In this document: positions 14,923 to 16,886 of the stretch, piece after piece
How positions within the stretch are numbered: the stretch's first letter is position 1
How the letters are laid out: each line of letters begins with the position of its first letter
NCBI GenBank assembly: GCA_029287515.1
Contig: JARFQZ010000151.1
Coordinates: forward strand, 1-16,886
Reading direction: 5' to 3'
From: Lysobacterales bacterium
GTDB lineage: Bacteria; Pseudomonadota; Gammaproteobacteria; Xanthomonadales; SZUA-36
Length of the DNA: 16,886 bases
Notes under the pieces: model-generated
Database searches by the model: none
Seen by the model: only the letters and a program-made list of their open reading frames with translations
What the model was told of the DNA's origin: nothing
Program-made: the position numbers and the translations under genes

Positions 14923-15540
14923 TCACTTCAAGAATGCATCACCAAACTCAACCAGCGCTTCCCGGTAGTGATCAAAGCTGTGACACCCCCCATCAAACAA
15001 GGTCAAATGCGAGATCGGAGCATGCCTCGATGCACTGCGCCTCCAGTCGATCACTTCATCGCCCTTGTCGATAAAGACGTGGAAAACCAGCGGCAAATCA
15101 TAATCCACGGCGGATTCCAGGCCACATAATTCAGCTCCGTGATCCTCTGTCCATAGGTACTTTTCCCCGGTGACAAAATTGAGCTGTTCACCCAGAAGCA
15201 AATGACCATGGTCGCACAGGTCATAGGCGGGGTTGAATGCCACGGCAGCGCTGGGCAAACGCGGATGTTCCAGGTTGAGGTGCAATTGCAGGATCCTTGC
15301 AAACCAGCCACCCATCGACGAACCGCAGAAAACCACTTCATCGAGGCCTTCGGGAATACTCTCGAGCACTTCTCCGAGGTGCTCCCTGGCTCGTCGATAG
15401 CAAGTGGAAACGGGTATGAAACGGAAGCCGTTCGCCACTGCGAATTCCGCCACTGCCGCAATCTTTGGGCTCCCCGAAAAATCCGGAAGGATGGCAGCAT
15501 TGAAGCCGTTGAAATAGAAAAAAAGTTTACTCTGTTGCAT
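14923..15540 (-). CDS. YqiA/YcfP-like (UPF0227) alpha/beta hydrolase
   Basis: A 205-residue alpha/beta hydrolase of the YqiA/YcfP group. The first strand FFYFNGFNA resembles the family's LYLHGFNS start. The nucleophile elbow is GSSMGG (Ser75), the catalytic acid is likely Asp161 in DKGDEVID, and the histidine is His187 in GGCHSFD. E. coli YqiA has esterase activity on short acyl and CoA esters; the natural substrate here is unknown. The gene begins inside the end of metA with a 14-base overlap, so the two are translated from the same message. No good ribosome binding site precedes the ATG, which also points to coupling. Confidence 0.85.
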   Translation of the reverse strand: MQQSKLFFYFNGFNAAILPDFSGSPKIAAVAEFAVANGFRFIPVSTCYRRAREHLGEVLESIPEGLDEVVFCGSSMGGWFARILQLHLNLEHPRLPSAAVAFNPAYDLCDHGHLLLGEQLNFVTGEKYLWTEDHGAELCGLESAVDYDLPLVFHVFIDKGDEVIDWRRSASRHAPISHLTLFDGGCHSFDHYREALVEFGDAFLK

Positions 15541-16597
15541 CGAGCGGATTGTCCGGATCGACGCCTTCCATGTACTGCTTGCGACGATCCAGATTGGTCA
15601 CCTGGTACACCAGGCCCAGCCAATTGGCGACAATCGCCTTGGCCGTGTCGCCCCAGGTGTTATCCAGTTCGGGCGCAATTTCCGGTTCGAGATAATCCGG
15701 CAGCAATCTGTCTTCCCGCAAAGCCGCTTCGGAATCCCGAACGAACCTTTCTGCGATCTCTGCTGCCCCGGCAGAGAAATAGTGTCTTGGAAACGACGGC
15801 GCCCGGTGCAATTCACCGTTCAGGTACCGAACGATTTCTCGCCTGTATTCCTTCAGCAGGCTGTTCGTGTCGTATTCGGGATGCCCCTGGAAGTAAATCA
15901 ACCGAAACTGGTCCGGGCTGACCGCCATGTGTACGCCACCCTCGTCGCTCTCCACCAGCACCCCGAGCCCGGCCTGCTCCAATTGCTGCCTGGAGATATC
16001 GTTATAGCGTGAATGCGGTACGTCGAAGCGGGTGTTGATCTCCCGCAGAAGAGGGTGTCCCGGGGCAGAAACGCGGTGGCTGAACACACCCCAGCGCTTC
16101 TCCGCAAGGGGCTGACGGTCGATCCCGTGGAATTTCTTCAACACAGCGTGGGTTGCCAGGCAGGAGCATAGCGTCGAGGCCACGTTGTTCTGTGCCCAAC
16201 TGATCACTTCCATTAGCGGCTGCCAGAACGGCTCCTGCTCGAGGTCCGGGTTTTCAACGTTTGCCCCTGTAATGATCAATGCATCAAGCCCGGACGCCTG
16301 CAGGTCCTCGAAGCTGCTGTAGTAGCGATCGATATAGTCGAGCGTTTCCGCACTCCTGGGCAAGCCGGGCAGGGAAAAAGGGTAGACGAAAAACTGGGCA
16401 ATGCGGTTGCATCCGCCCACCAGGCGAATGAACTGTCTTTCAGTCGCTTCCAGGGCTGCATCGGGCATCATGTTCAGGAATCCCACGTGCAGCTCGCGGA
16501 TGTCCTGGTGCAGGGCGCGGTCCAGCGACAGCACCTCGTGGCCGTGTTCACGTAACCGGGAAAATGTGGGCAGGTCTGAATGCTGTACCAGGGGCAT
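15527..16597 (-). CDS. metA: Homoserine O-acyltransferase, MetA family (methionine biosynthesis)
   Basis: Transfers a succinyl or acetyl group from CoA to the hydroxyl of homoserine, the first committed step of methionine synthesis in the cytoplasm. 356 residues from the ATG at 16597 (a TTG at 16609 lies in the terminator and is rejected). The glutamine-amidotransferase-like fold is clear: ELHVGFLNMMPDAALEATERQF, STLCSCLATHAVL with nucleophile Cys146, and YFQGHPEYD with His239 and Glu241. The residue aligned with the acyl-CoA selector reported for MetA (position 111 in E. coli) is Glu115 (TGANVE). Glu there has been linked with acetyl-CoA use and Gly with succinyl-CoA, so acetyl is possible; the Asn-Val-Glu context is not the typical Pro-Val-Glu one, so I leave this open. 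The C-terminus is longer than in E. coli MetA (309 residues). Confidence 0.93.
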   Translation of the reverse strand: MPLVQHSDLPTFSRLREHGHEVLSLDRALHQDIRELHVGFLNMMPDAALEATERQFIRLVGGCNRIAQFFVYPFSLPGLPRSAETLDYIDRYYSSFEDLQASGLDALIITGANVENPDLEQEPFWQPLMEVISWAQNNVASTLCSCLATHAVLKKFHGIDRQPLAEKRWGVFSHRVSAPGHPLLREINTRFDVPHSRYNDISRQQLEQAGLGVLVESDEGGVHMAVSPDQFRLIYFQGHPEYDTNSLLKEYRREIVRYLNGELHRAPSFPRHYFSAGAAEIAERFVRDSEAALREDRLLPDYLEPEIAPELDNTWGDTAKAIVANWLGLVYQVTNLDRRKQYMEGVDPDNPLDATE

Positions 16598-16601
16598 AAG
16601 T

Positions 16602-16641
16602 GAAAACAACCCCGCCCGGACAAGTGTCCGTGCGGGGTTGT
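16602..16641 (-). terminator. Rho-independent terminator of the aldolase gene, next to the metA start
   Basis: A strong hairpin: ten pairs (ACAACCCCGC with GCGGGGTTGT), one C/T mismatch, five more pairs (CGGAC with GTCCG) and a four-base loop. On the minus strand it is followed by TTTTC. It begins eight bases after the aldolase stop (16650), and its U-run ends five bases before the metA ATG (16597). The only SD-like sequence for metA (GGGG at 16613-16610) is inside the 3' arm. Confidence 0.88.
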
Positions 16642-16649
16642 ATCCGGGA

Positions 16650-16886
16650 TCAGGCGCTGGCGATCGAGTTGCCCTTGGAACCCAGGTCTTCGCAGGCTTC
16701 CTGCAGGCGCTCTACGACGCCAAGTTCTCCTGCCCTGAGGTATTTCCGCGGGTCGTAGAACTTCTTGTATGGTGTTCCGTCTTCGGGATCCACCTGGTGC
16801 AGGAAGGCCTTGGGATTCTCGTTAACGAACTGACCAACCGGTTCGGAGAACGCAAACTGGGTGTCGGTGTCGATGTTCATCTTGAA
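16650..16886 (-). CDS. fba: Class II fructose-bisphosphate aldolase, C-terminal part; start outside window
   Basis: The frame is open to the right edge, so only about the last 78 residues are present. They begin KMNIDTDTQFAFSEPV, the highly conserved substrate-binding NxDTD segment of class II aldolases, and continue with KKFYDPRKYLRAGELGVVERLQEACEDLGSKG. The DPR motif and the LxxAxxxMxxR-like helix are typical of the C-terminus. The enzyme interconverts fructose 1,6-bisphosphate with glyceraldehyde 3-phosphate and dihydroxyacetone phosphate in glycolysis and gluconeogenesis. The metal ligands lie upstream, outside the window. A strong terminator follows. Confidence 0.92.
   Translation of the reverse strand, partial: FKMNIDTDTQFAFSEPVGQFVNENPKAFLHQVDPEDGTPYKKFYDPRKYLRAGELGVVERLQEACEDLGSKGNSIASA

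Noticed and set aside
1..16886. Search by eye for CRISPR arrays, tRNA/rRNA genes, insertion sequences, attachment sites and riboswitches
   Set aside because: No regularly spaced direct repeats, transposase-like frames, tRNA cloverleaf signatures or known riboswitch cores were seen; coding density leaves little room for them.

Overview
The window reads as an ordinary chromosomal stretch from a Gram-negative proteobacterium, most likely a gammaproteobacterium. The evidence is outer-membrane lipoproteins, an RND efflux system, a MetA-type homoserine acyltransferase, a YqiA/YcfP-like hydrolase, a bactofilin and a class II fructose-bisphosphate aldolase. Base composition is moderately GC-rich and even across the genes. 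I see no IS element, phage gene, tRNA, rRNA or CRISPR array. Genus cannot be fixed from the sequence alone; an uncultured marine gammaproteobacterium would fit. All genes lie on the minus strand except the first one.

Region 1 (1-792, plus) is the 3' part of a DUF389 membrane protein with an apparent C-terminal META (HslJ-like) domain. It converges, with 9 bases between stop codons, on region 2.

Region 2 (about 8812-802, minus) holds an exported methyltransferase-like protein, then a four-gene cluster joined by stop/start overlaps: a secreted three-repeat, tyrosine-rich protein of unknown role, an AcrA-type lipoprotein adaptor, an AcrB-type RND pump and a NodT-type outer-membrane lipoprotein channel. 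The last three form a complete tripartite multidrug efflux system. The first is co-translated with it and is the least understood part of the window. The pump has Asp-Glu where AcrB has its Asp-Asp proton relay pair.

Region 3 (8813-9302) is the only long stretch without a clear large gene. It contains a good sigma70-type promoter (TTGACA, 17-base spacer, TATTAC), a possible 11-codon leader peptide, an 80-codon basic small ORF, a hairpin after it, and a cluster of inverted repeats upstream of the promoter.

Region 4 (14862-9303, minus) runs bactofilin, a degenerate methyltransferase-like protein, then a MacA-type adaptor, a LolD/MacB-type ATPase and two different MacB/FtsX-type permeases. The last four form one ABC exporter or lipoprotein/envelope mechanotransmission system with a heterodimeric membrane part. 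Spacing suggests one transcript, possibly starting at bactofilin.

Region 5 (16886-14923, minus) is the 3' end of the aldolase gene, a strong rho-independent terminator, metA starting a few bases after the terminator's U-run, and a YqiA-like alpha/beta hydrolase overlapping the metA stop by 14 bases.
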